Source of the DNA: Neorhizobium populisoli
Lineage (GTDB): Bacteria > Pseudomonadota > Alphaproteobacteria > Rhizobiales > Rhizobiaceae
Assembly (NCBI RefSeq): GCF_019430945.1
Contig: NZ_JAHYCB010000002.1
Coordinates: 372,001-436,000 of the forward strand
Direction of reading: 5' to 3'
Length of the DNA: 64,000 bases
Below are positions 17,853 to 27,049 of the stretch, in pieces. A program made the translations under genes and the position numbers. The stretch's first letter is position 1, and the number at the start of each line of letters is the position of its first letter. The notes under the pieces are model-generated. The model did not search any database. It was not told where the DNA came from and was given only the letters and a program-made list of their open reading frames with translations.

Positions 17853-18440
17853 TTAGAGCCACTCGAGGCGGTTCTCGCCGGTGTCGATCTTCAGGATGCG
17901 ATCCTGCGGCGTCGGCGCTTCGGCGGCGCTGTCTTCAGGCAGGTTGCCGATCAACCGGAAGAGCGAGCGGATGACGCCGCCATGGCTGATGCAGACCGTC
18001 GGTCGATCCACCGATTGAAGCCATGCACCGATCCGCCAGCAGAGAATTTCGTAGCTCTCAGCCGCTTCGCCGGGTGGTATGAAGCTCCATTTTTCCCTTT
18101 TGCGGGCTCTGAGCCGGTCCGGCGCGATCGTCTTGATTTCCGCCAGCGTATGGCCTTCCCAGTCGCCGAATGAAACTTCGACAAGGCGTTCATCGGTGCG
18201 ATAGGCTTTGGGATCGAGACCCATGGCGGTGCGAAGCCGTTCCATGGTCTCCCGCGTGCGGGAGAGGGGGCTCGCGACGAAAGCGAAGTCGCCACCGGCG
18301 CCGATCAGCTGATGAAGCCGCTCGCCATTGCTGGTCGCCTGAGAGCGACCAAGCGGATTCAGAGGAATGTCTTTCTGGCCCTGAAGGCGGCCTTCCGCAT
18401 TCCAGTCCGTCTGGCCGTGGCGGATCATGTAGATGAGCAC
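17853..18440 (-). CDS. Histidine phosphatase family protein (phosphoglycerate mutase-like)
   Basis: 195 residues. The catalytic RHG motif is at the N-terminus (LIYMIRHGQTDWNAEGRLQG), with the second basic residue in SPLSRTRETM and the second catalytic His in VCISHGGVIRSLFR. The family includes cofactor-dependent mutases and broad phosphatases such as CobC and GpmB-like proteins; the substrate is not evident. It lies 20 bp after fabI on the same strand and is probably co-transcribed with it. Confidence 0.88.
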   Translation of the reverse strand: MLIYMIRHGQTDWNAEGRLQGQKDIPLNPLGRSQATSNGERLHQLIGAGGDFAFVASPLSRTRETMERLRTAMGLDPKAYRTDERLVEVSFGDWEGHTLAEIKTIAPDRLRARKREKWSFIPPGEAAESYEILCWRIGAWLQSVDRPTVCISHGGVIRSLFRLIGNLPEDSAAEAPTPQDRILKIDTGENRLEWL

Positions 18441-18460
18441 GGTCAGACCCTTGTGTAAAA

Positions 18461-19279
18461 TCAGTCCTTGATGACGGAAATGTCCGGCGCATCGACCGCC
18501 TTCATGCCGACGACATGGTAGCCGCTGTCTGCATGATGCGTTTCGCCGGTGACGGAACGCGAGAGGTCCGACAGCATATAGAGGCCGACATCGCCCACTT
18601 CCTCAATGGTGACGGTACGGCGCAACGGCGCGTTGTACTCGTTCCACTTGAGAATGTAGCGGAAGTCGCCGATGCCGGAAGCAGCCAGCGTCTTGATCGG
18701 ACCGGCGGAAATCGCGTTGACGCGGATGTTCTTCGGGCCGAGGTCGACGGCGAGATATTTGACGCTCGCCTCGAGTGCTGCCTTGGCAACGCCCATGACG
18801 TTGTAGTTCGGCATGACCTTTTCCGCACCGTAATAGGTCAGCGTCAGCATCGAGCCGCCATCGGTCATCAGCTTCTCGGCGCGGCGTGCGACCGAAGTGA
18901 AGGAATAGACCGAGATCTGCATCGTCTTGGCGAAGTTGTCGGCGGACGTATCAACGTAACGGCCGGTCAGTTCGTCCTTGTCAGAAAAGCCGATCGCATG
19001 CACGACGAAGTCGATCTTGCCCCAATGCTTTTCGAGATTGTCGAAGACGGCGTCGATGGTCGATTCGTCTGATACGTCGCAATGGCCGGCCATGAAGGCG
19101 CCAAGTTCTGCAGCCAGCGGTTCGACGCGCTTCTTCAGCGCATCGCCCTGATAGGTGAATGCGACTTCGCCGCCGTGCTGGTGGATAGCTTTAGCAATAC
19201 CCCAAGCGATGGAACGGTTGTTGGCAACGCCCATGATGATGCCGCGTTTGCCTGCCATGAGGCCGGAAGCCTGAACCAT
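18461..19279 (-). CDS. fabI: Enoyl-[acyl-carrier-protein] reductase (NADH)
   Basis: 272 residues, an SDR-fold enzyme that carries out the last reduction of each fatty acid elongation cycle. The FabI-type cofactor motif GVANNRSIAWGIAKA and the catalytic Tyr-x6-Tyr-x6-Lys pattern (YGAEKVMPNYNVMGVAKAAL) are intact. The GPIKTLAASGI stretch is the substrate-binding loop. Start is ATG 19279 (MVQASGLMAGKRG), with a second ATG seven codons later. A perfect 17-bp palindrome sits 31 bp upstream and could be an operator. The histidine phosphatase gene follows 20 bp later. Confidence 0.95.
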   Translation of the reverse strand: MVQASGLMAGKRGIIMGVANNRSIAWGIAKAIHQHGGEVAFTYQGDALKKRVEPLAAELGAFMAGHCDVSDESTIDAVFDNLEKHWGKIDFVVHAIGFSDKDELTGRYVDTSADNFAKTMQISVYSFTSVARRAEKLMTDGGSMLTLTYYGAEKVMPNYNVMGVAKAALEASVKYLAVDLGPKNIRVNAISAGPIKTLAASGIGDFRYILKWNEYNAPLRRTVTIEEVGDVGLYMLSDLSRSVTGETHHADSGYHVVGMKAVDAPDISVIKD

Positions 19280-19309
19280 ACTTAGTCCCCTGAAACTTTA
19301 TATGAATGT

Positions 19310-19326
19310 TGCCTATGACATAGGCA
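19310..19326. promoter_or_regulatory. Perfect palindrome upstream of fabI (candidate operator)
   Basis: TGCCTATG-A-CATAGGCA, two perfect 8-bp arms around one base, centred about 39 bp before the fabI ATG. The position fits an operator or promoter element. I do not recognise the cognate regulator. Confidence 0.5.
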
Positions 19327-19431
19327 GCTCAAGGGTTCAAGCTGGCTTCATTCATCTCGTATTAAACACCGTAACCAAGGGTGTACGGCAGTGAAAACTG
19401 CCGCAAAAGTGTCATACAGGCCTGTTTTGCC

Positions 19432-20610
19432 TCAAACATACAGTCCGTGGCGCATGTGGCGCATCAGGTCGGTGACCTTTTCGTCCGGCTTCTCCCACAG
19501 AATGATGCGCAGTTCCACGACCAGATCGCCGCGTCCACCGGCGCCGTTCGGCAGGCCGAGACCTTCGAGCCGGACCGTCTGATCGGAGCCGGACCAGGCC
19601 GGGACGGTAACCGCGCGATTGCCGTCGGGCGTCTCGACGGTCATCTCGCTGCCGAGCACGGCGTCCTGCAGGGAGATCGGCAGATCCACGTGGAGATCGA
19701 ACCCATCGACCCGGTAGCGGCTGTCGCGGGCGAGCTTCAGCGTGATGTTGAGATCGCCCTGTTTCATGCCGTTGATCTTGAGGCCCTGACCCTTGAGGCG
19801 CACCACATGGCCGTCGGTCATGCCCTTTTCGATGGGAAAGCGAACCTCCCGCTCGTCGGCGAATTTCACGGTGATCGAATTCTGTTTCATCAGGTCCTCG
19901 ATCGTCACCGGCGCATCGACGGAGAGATCCGGGGCCTTCTCCGGCATCGGCGCGGTGCCGCGGAAGCGGCGCATCAGCGAGGCAATCAGTTCGACGGCTT
20001 TTGCCGGCAGGGGAGGGCGCTCGCCGTTCTGCTCTGCCTTGGCTGCGTCTGCCGTCTCGTCGGCAGCCGGCTGCGCCGAGGAGGTGTTCGCCCGGTTCTG
20101 CTCGCGGCCTTCGGCGCCGAAGATGCGCTCGATCACGTCTTCCGGCGTTTCCACGCCGGCGCTCTGGTTTTGCGGCTGGCCCGGCTTGGCCTGGTTCTGT
20201 TGGGCCTGCCCTGGCTGAGCTTGATTTTGCTGGGCCTGACCCTGTTGAGCCTGGCCCTGACGGGCCTGTCCCTGCGACTGGGCGCGCTGTGCTTCGGTAC
20301 GCGCCAGCTCTTCCATGACTTTCTCTGCGTTGGCTTTGGCAGCCTTTGCGCGTTCGGCGGCTTCGCGCTGCGCATTGCGCTGCTGCATGATCGTCTGCTG
20401 CATTTCTGCGGCCTGATCGTAGCGCTTGCGGCGCGCGGGGTCCTTCAGGACCTCATAGGCCTGACCGATCTCGGCAAACCGGCTCGTCGCCGAGGGGTCG
20501 CCCTGATTGTGGTCAGGATGGACGGTCTTGGCCTTGGTGCGCCAGGCCGCCTTGATTTCATCGGGATCGGCGTTTTTCTTCACGCCCAGTACGGAATAGG
20601 GATCACGCAT
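19432..20610 (-). CDS. DnaJ-domain co-chaperone (CbpA/DjlA-like type) with Gln-rich linker
   Basis: About 392 residues from the ATG at 20610 (MRDPYSVLGVKKNADPDEIK). The J domain covers residues 1 to about 65, with the essential HPD in KTVHPDHNQG, so it should stimulate an Hsp70 (DnaK). No zinc-finger repeats follow, so it is a type II (CbpA-like) protein. Residues about 112-150 are an unusual linker made of QGQAQ/QNQAQ/QPGQ repeats. The C-terminal domain from about residue 225 is the peptide-binding beta fold (EVRFPIEKGMTDGHVVRLKG, GDLNITLKLARD, LQDAVLGSEMTVETPDG). It is upstream of fabI on the same strand but 152 bp away. Confidence 0.88.
   Translation of the reverse strand: MRDPYSVLGVKKNADPDEIKAAWRTKAKTVHPDHNQGDPSATSRFAEIGQAYEVLKDPARRKRYDQAAEMQQTIMQQRNAQREAAERAKAAKANAEKVMEELARTEAQRAQSQGQARQGQAQQGQAQQNQAQPGQAQQNQAKPGQPQNQSAGVETPEDVIERIFGAEGREQNRANTSSAQPAADETADAAKAEQNGERPPLPAKAVELIASLMRRFRGTAPMPEKAPDLSVDAPVTIEDLMKQNSITVKFADEREVRFPIEKGMTDGHVVRLKGQGLKINGMKQGDLNITLKLARDSRYRVDGFDLHVDLPISLQDAVLGSEMTVETPDGNRAVTVPAWSGSDQTVRLEGLGLPNGAGGRGDLVVELRIILWEKPDEKVTDLMRHMRHGLYV
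20164..20277 (-). repeat. Low-complexity Gln/Ala/Pro repeat inside the DnaJ-like gene
   Basis: About 38 codons built from imperfect repeats of QGQAQ, QNQAQ and QPGQ, linking the J domain and the peptide-binding domain. The repeats are also visible at the DNA level as near-copies of about 15-24 bp, so repeat number could vary between strains. Confidence 0.7.
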
Positions 20611-20838
20611 ATGGACCACCGGTTACCTGAAACGGCAGGGCCACGGTTGATCCCTGGTCCCTCCGATACGCATCACATCTTGGCAGCCTCGCGTTCCAAC
20701 CCTCATGTTTTGGCGCATGGCGTGCCTGCTCGCGAAGAGCGTAGAACCGTAGTCGTGAATCAGAAGTTACATCGCTAAAATGCCTACAGCTTAGGGTAAA
20801 GAAACCGTTGCAAAAGCGGCGTCCGGACCCTGCCGGCC

Positions 20839-21249
20839 TTACTGCTGCGTGAAAGCGGTCAGCATCCAGTCGCCGCTGCCGGTCAGGCAGGTCTGGCCGG
20901 AGAACATGGCAATGCCCTCGTAGGAATGGCGCGTGGTGGTGAAATCGCGGCAGACATGGCCGTCGGCACGCGCCTCGCGGATTTGCGATACGACGCCGGC
21001 GCTGCCGGTCGTGGTGTTGGCCCACGGAACCGACGAGGTGCCGAGTTTGGCAAGGTCGACCGAACTGACGGCATTGCGCACGGTCGTTTCGTCGGAAAGC
21101 GCGGCGCCCGTATGCTGCGGGCCGGCAACCGTGCCGGTCGAAATGCTCCGGTCGATCTTATCGCTGCTACCGAAGAGGTCCATGCTGCTGGTGCAGCCGG
21201 CAAGCGACAGGCCTAAGAGGCAGATCGCCGCGGTGCGGCTGCCAATCAT
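20839..21249 (-). CDS. RT0821/Lpp0805-type surface lipoprotein
   Basis: 136 residues from the ATG at 21249. [19 protein letters not shown] is a lipoprotein signal peptide with lipobox LAGC. The mature part ends with the family's 'surface antigen' core, including [24 protein letters not shown]. The open frame extends far upstream, antisense to pdxH, but the signal peptide fixes the start. Members are small envelope lipoproteins of unknown function in alphaproteobacteria. It is divergent from pdxH with 100 bp between the starts. Confidence 0.78.
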   Translation of the reverse strand: MIGSRTAAICLLGLSLAGCTSSMDLFGSSDKIDRSISTGTVAGPQHTGAALSDETTVRNAVSSVDLAKLGTSSVPWANTTTGSAGVVSQIREARADGHVCRDFTTTRHSYEGIAMFSGQTCLTGSGDWMLTAFTQQ

Positions 21250-21349
21250 AAGCGAGGACTTTGTACCGCTCTTCGACTTTGCTATCACTTCCACCAGGCG
21301 TCCTGTTCGAGAGAGATTTCGGGCACTCTTAGGGAGTATTTTAGTCAAT

Positions 21350-21970
21350 ATGTCTGAAAGCGGGTTAACAACTGGTGACTTCACGGAAGAGAACGAGCCA
21401 TTCGCACTCTTCGGTACGTGGCTGAAGGAAGCCGAAGGCACCGAACCGAACGATCCGAACGCGGTTGCGGTGGCGACCGTCGATGAGCATGGCCTGCCGA
21501 ATGTGCGCATGGTCCTGCTCAAGGGGTTCGACGAAAAAGGCTTTGTTTTCTATACGAATTTCGAAAGCCAGAAAGGCCGTGAGATCCTCGGCCAGAAGAA
21601 GGCGGCCATGTGTTTCCACTGGAAATCGCTGCGCCGCCAGGTGCGTTTGCGCGGCGAGGTCGAAGTGGTCACGGATGCGGAGGCGGATGCCTATTATGCA
21701 TCCCGCGCCCGCGGCAGCCGCATCGGCGCCTGGGCGTCCAAACAGTCCCGCCCGCTGGAAGGCCGTTTCGCGCTGGAGAAATCCGTCGCCGAATACACCG
21801 CCCGTTACGCGATCGGCGAAATTCCGCGTCCGGCCTATTGGTCGGGTTTCCGCATCAAGCCGGTCTCGATCGAATTTTGGCACGACCGCCAGTTCCGCCT
21901 GCACGACCGCGTCGAGTTCCGCCGCGCCACTGCGGACGGCCCGTGGGAAAAGGTACGGATGTATCCGTAA
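21350..21970 (+). CDS. pdxH: Pyridoxamine 5'-phosphate oxidase
   Basis: 206 residues from the ATG at 21350 ([19 protein letters not shown]). It oxidises pyridoxine or pyridoxamine 5'-phosphate to pyridoxal phosphate with FMN. Family motifs are [20 protein letters not shown], the FMN phosphate-binding [23 protein letters not shown] and the C-terminal [11 protein letters not shown] / [10 protein letters not shown]. The open frame continues 139 codons upstream, antisense to the surface lipoprotein, but the family begins here. It converges on the deacetylase gene with an eight-base gap. Confidence 0.95.
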   Translation: MSESGLTTGDFTEENEPFALFGTWLKEAEGTEPNDPNAVAVATVDEHGLPNVRMVLLKGFDEKGFVFYTNFESQKGREILGQKKAAMCFHWKSLRRQVRLRGEVEVVTDAEADAYYASRARGSRIGAWASKQSRPLEGRFALEKSVAEYTARYAIGEIPRPAYWSGFRIKPVSIEFWHDRQFRLHDRVEFRRATADGPWEKVRMYP

Positions 21971-21978
21971 CCTGAGGC

Positions 21979-23055
21979 TCAGCGCATCAAAGCGAAGGGG
22001 ATGCCCGACGCCAGTGCCGAGACGTAACGCGGCTGCTGATAAAAGCCGTTCAGCGAAATGCGCGGCAGGCCGGTGATCCGGCTTGCCGATTTCTCGCAAA
22101 GCGTTCCCGGCTGCGTCGTGACCGCGACGGTAAAGCCGATGTCCTTGGCAAGCGTCTGATCTCGCTCGGAAACCGCTTGTTTCGTGCCATAGGGATAGGC
22201 GATCGAAAGCGGTCGCTTGCCGATCAGGCTTTCCACATAATCGGCGGACTGGCGCATTTCTTCACGCGCGTCGTCCTCCGACAATCGGGCAACGGCGCGG
22301 TGGCTCAGCGTATGGGCGCCGAGCGAGGCGAGCGGATGTGCGGCAAGCGCCCGAAGCTCGTCCGGATCCATGGTCAACTCTGCCGTGATCTTCAGCGGGT
22401 CGATGCCATGCTTGCGCGACAGGCTGTCGATGCGCGAAACCGCGATCGTTTCGTCCGACGAGGCGACATAGGCGGAGAACCGGTCGAAAGCGTCGAATTT
22501 GCGCGCTTCGGACGTCAGGTCCATCACTTCCGTGCCGCCGCCGAAATCGAATGTCAGTTCGGGCTGGCTCCCGAGCAGTTCGGCAAGCGTCTCCCACCAC
22601 AGCGAATGAGTGCGTTCTGCAAATCCGCGGGCGACGAAAACGGTAAACGGCGCGCCATGCTGCTCGAAGACGGGCAGGGCGTATTCGGCATTGTTGCGAT
22701 ACCCGTCATCGAGGGTGAAGGCCGCAAATGGCTGTTTGGTCGGTCTTGCCAGGCGCGCCGGTACATCTTCCAGCCGGATGAACTCATAACCTTCTGCATA
22801 AAGCCGCTCGATCGCTTCGCTCAAAAATTCAGGCGTGATTTCCAGATGCGCGCTGGTCTGCAAAAGGCGGTGCTTTTTCGGACGGACATGATGGAGGGTG
22901 AAGATCGCGCCGCGCCCACGCGCGTTCGACATCATTCCGGCACTGGCAAGCGCCGCTGCCATATCGAGGCCGCCGGCGACAAGACGGCGCTTGACGTCGC
23001 GGCGCCACAGCGCCTGCAGCCTGTCCTTTGTGTGCCCCACGGAGATCACGCCCAC
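21979..23055 (-). CDS. Polysaccharide deacetylase family protein (NodB homology domain)
   Basis: 358 residues, no clear signal peptide. The CE4/NodB core is visible: the metal-binding Asp pair in AFTLDDGYRNNAEYALPVF and the His-x3-His ligands in LGAHTLSHRAVARL, followed by RPLSIAYPYG (catalytic-type Arg/Pro motif). Such enzymes remove N-acetyl groups from surface or cell-wall glycans. The N-terminal 80 residues (GAIFTLHHVRPKK) match the subgroup found in rhizobial exopolysaccharide genes, but no such genes are adjacent. Substrate unknown. Confidence 0.85.
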   Translation of the reverse strand: MGVISVGHTKDRLQALWRRDVKRRLVAGGLDMAAALASAGMMSNARGRGAIFTLHHVRPKKHRLLQTSAHLEITPEFLSEAIERLYAEGYEFIRLEDVPARLARPTKQPFAAFTLDDGYRNNAEYALPVFEQHGAPFTVFVARGFAERTHSLWWETLAELLGSQPELTFDFGGGTEVMDLTSEARKFDAFDRFSAYVASSDETIAVSRIDSLSRKHGIDPLKITAELTMDPDELRALAAHPLASLGAHTLSHRAVARLSEDDAREEMRQSADYVESLIGKRPLSIAYPYGTKQAVSERDQTLAKDIGFTVAVTTQPGTLCEKSASRITGLPRISLNGFYQQPRYVSALASGIPFALMR

Positions 23056-23128
23056 GTTACCCGATATCAGACGCGGACCCTACTCCCGACCCGTTAAGCC
23101 TTGCTGAATATACGAGCAGGAATCCGTT

Positions 23129-23920
23129 CTATGGGCGCAATGCATCGAATAGTGGCAGCCCGATGATCGCGGCCATGGCGATCAGCAGGAAACAAAGGCG
23201 CCGGAAGGTGGCGTCGGAAGCCGCGCCGAACAGTTTTGAGCCGATGAACAGGCCGATGCCGTAACCCGGTCCCGCCAGAAGGGAAATCAGCAGCACTTCG
23301 GCCTTCAGCAGGCCGCCGCTCGTATAGGATATGGCCGAGATGATGCTCGATAGGGGGAAATACAGGATGAGATTGGCCCGCACCGTCAGAGCCGGAATGG
23401 CGCCGCCGAGCCAATAGGCGACGACGGGCGGCCCGGACATCTGGGCTGCACCGCCGAAAAGCCCGGCCAGAGCTCCGACCCCGATCGTCAGCGGCGTCTT
23501 CGGCCTGCCGTGATACCGCCAGCCGGTGATGAGGAAGGCCAGCAGGCCGAGCGCGATACCCGAAATGATCCATCGCAGCGCGACGGATGGCAGAAGCGTC
23601 AGCAGGATTGTCCCGACCGGCACGCCGACCACCGTGCCGATCAGCATGGTGAAGACCTCCCGCCGGTTGGCTCGCCGCCAGCCTTCCGGCAGCATTCCCA
23701 ATGTCATGATGCCGTCGATCACCAGCAGCAGGGCCGGCGCGATCTTCGGCCCGACGGCCGCGCTGGCGAGCGGCACGAAGATCAGCGCCCCACCAAAGCC
23801 GGAAAAGCCACGCGCCATGCCGGCGATCATGGCCGCAAAGAATACGAAGGCGAGTTCGGCGGCAGAATGACCCGGAATCCAGGCTTCCAGAAAAGCGGCA
23901 AATGGTGAGGAGGAGTTCAT
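23129..23920 (-). CDS. TSUP family membrane transporter (TauE/SafE)
   Basis: 263 residues with about eight hydrophobic helices in two repeats, and the family signatures GMARGFSGFGGALIFVPLAS near the N-terminus and GALAGLFGGAAQMSGPPVVA in the second half. TSUP proteins export sulfite, sulfoacetate or other organosulfur anions. No sulfur-metabolism gene is nearby, so the substrate is open. It is a single gene, divergent from the MazG-like gene (130 bp). Confidence 0.88.
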   Translation of the reverse strand: MNSSSPFAAFLEAWIPGHSAAELAFVFFAAMIAGMARGFSGFGGALIFVPLASAAVGPKIAPALLLVIDGIMTLGMLPEGWRRANRREVFTMLIGTVVGVPVGTILLTLLPSVALRWIISGIALGLLAFLITGWRYHGRPKTPLTIGVGALAGLFGGAAQMSGPPVVAYWLGGAIPALTVRANLILYFPLSSIISAISYTSGGLLKAEVLLISLLAGPGYGIGLFIGSKLFGAASDATFRRLCFLLIAMAAIIGLPLFDALRP

Positions 23921-24050
23921 GGCAGGGCAGTCGTGCGGAGATGAGCGATGGCCGCACCTGCCGGGGTTTGGATGAGGGAGTCAAGCGAAAACGGGCTGGA
24001 CAAGCAAGCCGGAATCACCGCTCTCCTGTGAATACAAAAGGAGAACAAAT

Positions 24051-24359
24051 ATGTTGGAGAAACTCGCCGCCCAATTCGAAGCTGCATCGGCCCGATATGC
24101 GGAAGACAACGGCATTAAACGCGATCAGGACTGGTTCGTGCTGAAGCTGCAGGAGGAAATGGGGGAACTGACCCAGGCCTGGAACCGCAAGACCGGGCGG
24201 GGCCGGGCGAAGGGCCGCAGTGCGGAAGAGTTAAACCGCGACCTTGCCAATGAGACCGCCGATCTCTTGGGTCACATCCTGCTGTTTGCCCACCAGAACG
24301 ATCTCGACCTTGATGCGGCGATCGAGCGGAAGTGGTTGTTCAGGCCGGTAGCTGGGTAG
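24051..24359 (+). CDS. MazG-like nucleotide pyrophosphohydrolase
   Basis: 102 residues, starting with a strong ribosome site (AAAAGGAGAACAAAT). The all-alpha NTP-PPase fold is shown by the acidic EEMGELTQAW (ExxE) and the matching ANETADLLGHILLFAHQNDLD (ExxD). Members hydrolyse (d)NTPs to NMP and pyrophosphate as a house-cleaning activity. Its last 20 bases overlap the 3' end of the opposing hypothetical gene. Confidence 0.85.
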   Translation: MLEKLAAQFEAASARYAEDNGIKRDQDWFVLKLQEEMGELTQAWNRKTGRGRAKGRSAEELNRDLANETADLLGHILLFAHQNDLDLDAAIERKWLFRPVAG

Positions 24360-24978
24360 CAGGTAATTCTGGAGCGATGATTGGCCGTTTTCGGTTGGCG
24401 ATCCACCAATCGCATTGTTGTTCCGTGTAACCGAGAAGCAATCCTTGCCGGTGCTCCTTGTCATTGTTCCAAGGTCCGGGCATGCGCTCAAGTTCGATAT
24501 AGGCCTCAATACGCCATTCCTCGCCCGGCAGGGCGAAAAAGACTTCGATAAGCCCGTCAGACTTGTCCGCACGTTCTTGGGTAATTCCAATAATCCTGCA
24601 ATCTTCAACGTGCGGCCGAAAACAGGACAGTCTCTCCAGCAACCAGTCCTTCTCGTCGCAGAAGACGGAAAGCGGCTTCCGTCCATCGAGCATCAGCGGA
24701 AGCTCAAAACCTGTATGAACAAGGTAGGGAACGCGATCGATCCAGTGCGGTCGGTCGATCTGGACATCTCCATCCCAATTGGGGAGGGGCAGTCCGAGCA
24801 ATTGCCCGATGGCCATTCGTTCGTTTGAGTCGAGGTAATATATGGCGCCAGTCAGATCGTCGACGTCGACCACGAGAAGACGCGCGATCGCTTCTACTTC
24901 CGCCTCGAATTTCAGTTCATGCGCAGAACAGCCGGTCTCCGGCGACAGGAATTTCAGGATGAATGTCTCTGTCGCCAT
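24340..24978 (-). CDS. Hypothetical protein, 212 residues
   Basis: From the ATG at 24978 (MATETFILKFLSPETGC). I do not recognise the family. It has no signal peptide or membrane helix, is acidic, and is rich in aromatic residues (HWIDRVPYLVHTGFELPL, EQQCDWWIANRKRP). The first 70 residues look like a small alpha/beta domain, the rest probably a second one. It starts 14 bp after the tldD stop and is probably co-transcribed with it. An antitoxin/immunity-like or metabolic role cannot be judged. Confidence 0.7.
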   Translation of the reverse strand: MATETFILKFLSPETGCSAHELKFEAEVEAIARLLVVDVDDLTGAIYYLDSNERMAIGQLLGLPLPNWDGDVQIDRPHWIDRVPYLVHTGFELPLMLDGRKPLSVFCDEKDWLLERLSCFRPHVEDCRIIGITQERADKSDGLIEVFFALPGEEWRIEAYIELERMPGPWNNDKEHRQGLLLGYTEQQCDWWIANRKRPIIAPELPATQLPA

Positions 24979-24992
24979 GAGATTGTTTGCAA

Positions 24993-26408
24993 TCAAGCCT
25001 TCGTCCCGCCGACCGTCACCTGATCCATCCGCAGATGCGGCTGGCCGACGCCGACGGGGACCCATTGGCCGCCTTTGCCGCAATTGCCGATGCCAGTGTC
25101 GAGTTTCATGTCGTTGCCGACCATCGAGACGCGCTTCATCGCTTCCGGGCCGTTGCCGATCAGCATGGCGCCCTTGATCGCCGGGCCGACCTTGCCGTTT
25201 TCAATGAGATAGGCCTCGGTGCAGCCGAACACGAATTTGCCTGAGGTGATATCCACCTGGCCGCCGCCAAAGGAGACGGCGTAGATGCCCTTCTTGACCG
25301 AAGCGATGATCTCTTCCGGCGATTTGTCGCCGCCGAGCATGTAGGTATTGGTCATGCGCGGCATCGGCGTGTGGGCATAACCCTGCCGGCGGCCGTTGCC
25401 GGTGGGCTGCACGCCCATCAGCCGGGCATTCTGGCGGTCCTGCATATAGCCGACCAGCCGACCATTCTCGATCAGCACATTATAGGCGGAGGGCGTGCCT
25501 TCGTCATCGATGGTAATCGAGCCGCGGCGGTTGTCGATCGTGCCGTCGTCGACGACGGTGACGCCCGGAGCGGCGACCATCTCGCCCATCAGCCCGGCAA
25601 AGGCGGATGTCTTCTTGCGGTTGAAATCGCCTTCCAGCCCGTGGCCGACGGCTTCGTGCAGCATCACGCCCGGCCAGCCGGAGCTCAGCACGACATCCAT
25701 CGTGCCGGCCGGCGCGTCGATTGCGGTCAGGTTGACAAGTGCCTGGCGCAGTGCCTCATCGGCGCCGGTCTGCCAGTTGCCGGAGAGAACGAAATCGCCG
25801 AAACCGATACGGCCGCCGGTGCCGAAGGAGCCCGATTCCTGCCGGTCGCCGTCACCCACCACGACGGAAATGTTGATGCGCGTCATCGGACGGATGTCCT
25901 GCACCCGGTGACCGTCGGCGCGCAGGATATCGACCACCTGCCAGCTGGCCGCGACGGAGGCCGTCACCTGACGGACCTTGTCATTCGTGTCGCGCAGATA
26001 GGCGTCGATATCGGTGAGGAGCTTCACCTTCTCTTCGAAGCTCGGGCTACCGATCGGGTTCTCGTCGCCGTAATATTTCTTGTTGGTGCGCTGGGGGGCT
26101 GCCGCATAGGAGCCGGAATAACCGGAGGTCACCGCGCGAACCGCATCGGAAGCGCGGGAGAGTGCCGATGCCGAAAGCTCGCCGGAATGGGCATAACCGA
26201 CCGCTTCACCTGCCACCGCACGCAAGCCAAAACCCTGGTCGGTGTTGAACGAGCCGCCCTTCAGCCGCCCATTGTCGAAGGTCAGCGATTCCGCTTGGGC
26301 ATGCTCGACGTAAAGCTCGCCGTCATCGGCGCCTGAAAGCGCCTCGGAAAGGACCGAGCGGAGTTTCGCTTCATCGCTGTCGAAAAGGGAGATCAGGTCG
26401 GTATTCAT
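24993..26408 (-). CDS. tldD: TldD metalloprotease
   Basis: 471 residues from the ATG at 26408 (MNTDLISLFDSDEAKL). TldD works with TldE/PmbA to degrade unfolded peptides and to process some modified peptides. The zinc-binding HExxxH motif is in MLHEAVGHGLEGDFNRK, and the C-terminal stretch GKFVFGCTEAYLIENGKVG (metal-binding Cys) and MIGNGPEAM are typical. No pmbA lies in the window. It is in a minus-strand run after ialB and the YcxB-like gene and is followed by the hypothetical gene at 24978. Confidence 0.94.
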   Translation of the reverse strand: MNTDLISLFDSDEAKLRSVLSEALSGADDGELYVEHAQAESLTFDNGRLKGGSFNTDQGFGLRAVAGEAVGYAHSGELSASALSRASDAVRAVTSGYSGSYAAAPQRTNKKYYGDENPIGSPSFEEKVKLLTDIDAYLRDTNDKVRQVTASVAASWQVVDILRADGHRVQDIRPMTRINISVVVGDGDRQESGSFGTGGRIGFGDFVLSGNWQTGADEALRQALVNLTAIDAPAGTMDVVLSSGWPGVMLHEAVGHGLEGDFNRKKTSAFAGLMGEMVAAPGVTVVDDGTIDNRRGSITIDDEGTPSAYNVLIENGRLVGYMQDRQNARLMGVQPTGNGRRQGYAHTPMPRMTNTYMLGGDKSPEEIIASVKKGIYAVSFGGGQVDITSGKFVFGCTEAYLIENGKVGPAIKGAMLIGNGPEAMKRVSMVGNDMKLDTGIGNCGKGGQWVPVGVGQPHLRMDQVTVGGTKA

Positions 26409-26510
26409 GTCGTGCTCCTTCAGCGCGTGCCCCGGGGAAGGGCGGGGCGGCGGTTTAAGCCACGCGCTCTGTTCCAACCGATGTAGGTCCGGCGGGCGTG
26501 CGAAGCAAGC

Positions 26511-27008
26511 CTAGCGGCCCGATGCGCGATCACTCAGGAAGTTCTGCGCTTCGCGCGGCATCGCCGCCCGCGGCAGAATGTTGAAGGCATTGTCGCCGCT
26601 GAACAGCATGAAGGATTTCGGCCGTTCCCAGATGTCGGTGACGTTGTTCCAGTTGAGCCGGCCCTGGCCGAGGCTCGAATCGACGCCGAAGCCTTCCGGA
26701 TCGACGGTGATCTCGGCGCTGCGGCCGCTCATGCGCTTGTAGCGGCGATTAAGGCTCGAGGCATGCGCCTGCCAGGCGATCAGGCTGAACAGCGCCGGAA
26801 AGCAGGCCACCGCAAAGGCGAGCAGCGCGAACGTGAACTTGGCCTGGATCAAAAGGAAAAGACAGGCGACCAGCATCAGGCCGCCTGCAGCCCAGATCAT
26901 CTTCTTCTCGACGATGGTTCGCTGTATGACGAATGTCAAAAGCGCCTCGCGCACCACATCATCGTCAAAGCGGGCGGTGAAGTGGTGACTGCCGTGCAGC
27001 TCCATCAT
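26511..27008 (-). CDS. YcxB-like membrane protein
   Basis: 165 residues. Two adjacent membrane helices lie near residues 38-55 (MIWAAGGLMLVACLFLLI) and 58-75, followed by a cytosolic beta domain ending in the YcxB C-terminal pattern ITVDPEGFGVDSSLGQGRL, NWNNVTDIWERPKSFMLFS. Function unknown; probably an inner-membrane anchored PH-like domain. It lies between ialB (41 bp upstream) and tldD (102 bp downstream) on the same strand. Confidence 0.75.
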   Translation of the reverse strand: MMELHGSHHFTARFDDDVVREALLTFVIQRTIVEKKMIWAAGGLMLVACLFLLIQAKFTFALLAFAVACFPALFSLIAWQAHASSLNRRYKRMSGRSAEITVDPEGFGVDSSLGQGRLNWNNVTDIWERPKSFMLFSGDNAFNILPRAAMPREAQNFLSDRASGR

Positions 27009-27049
27009 CGTATCTCTTTATATATAGCTGAAACGGGTCGTGTTGATGA

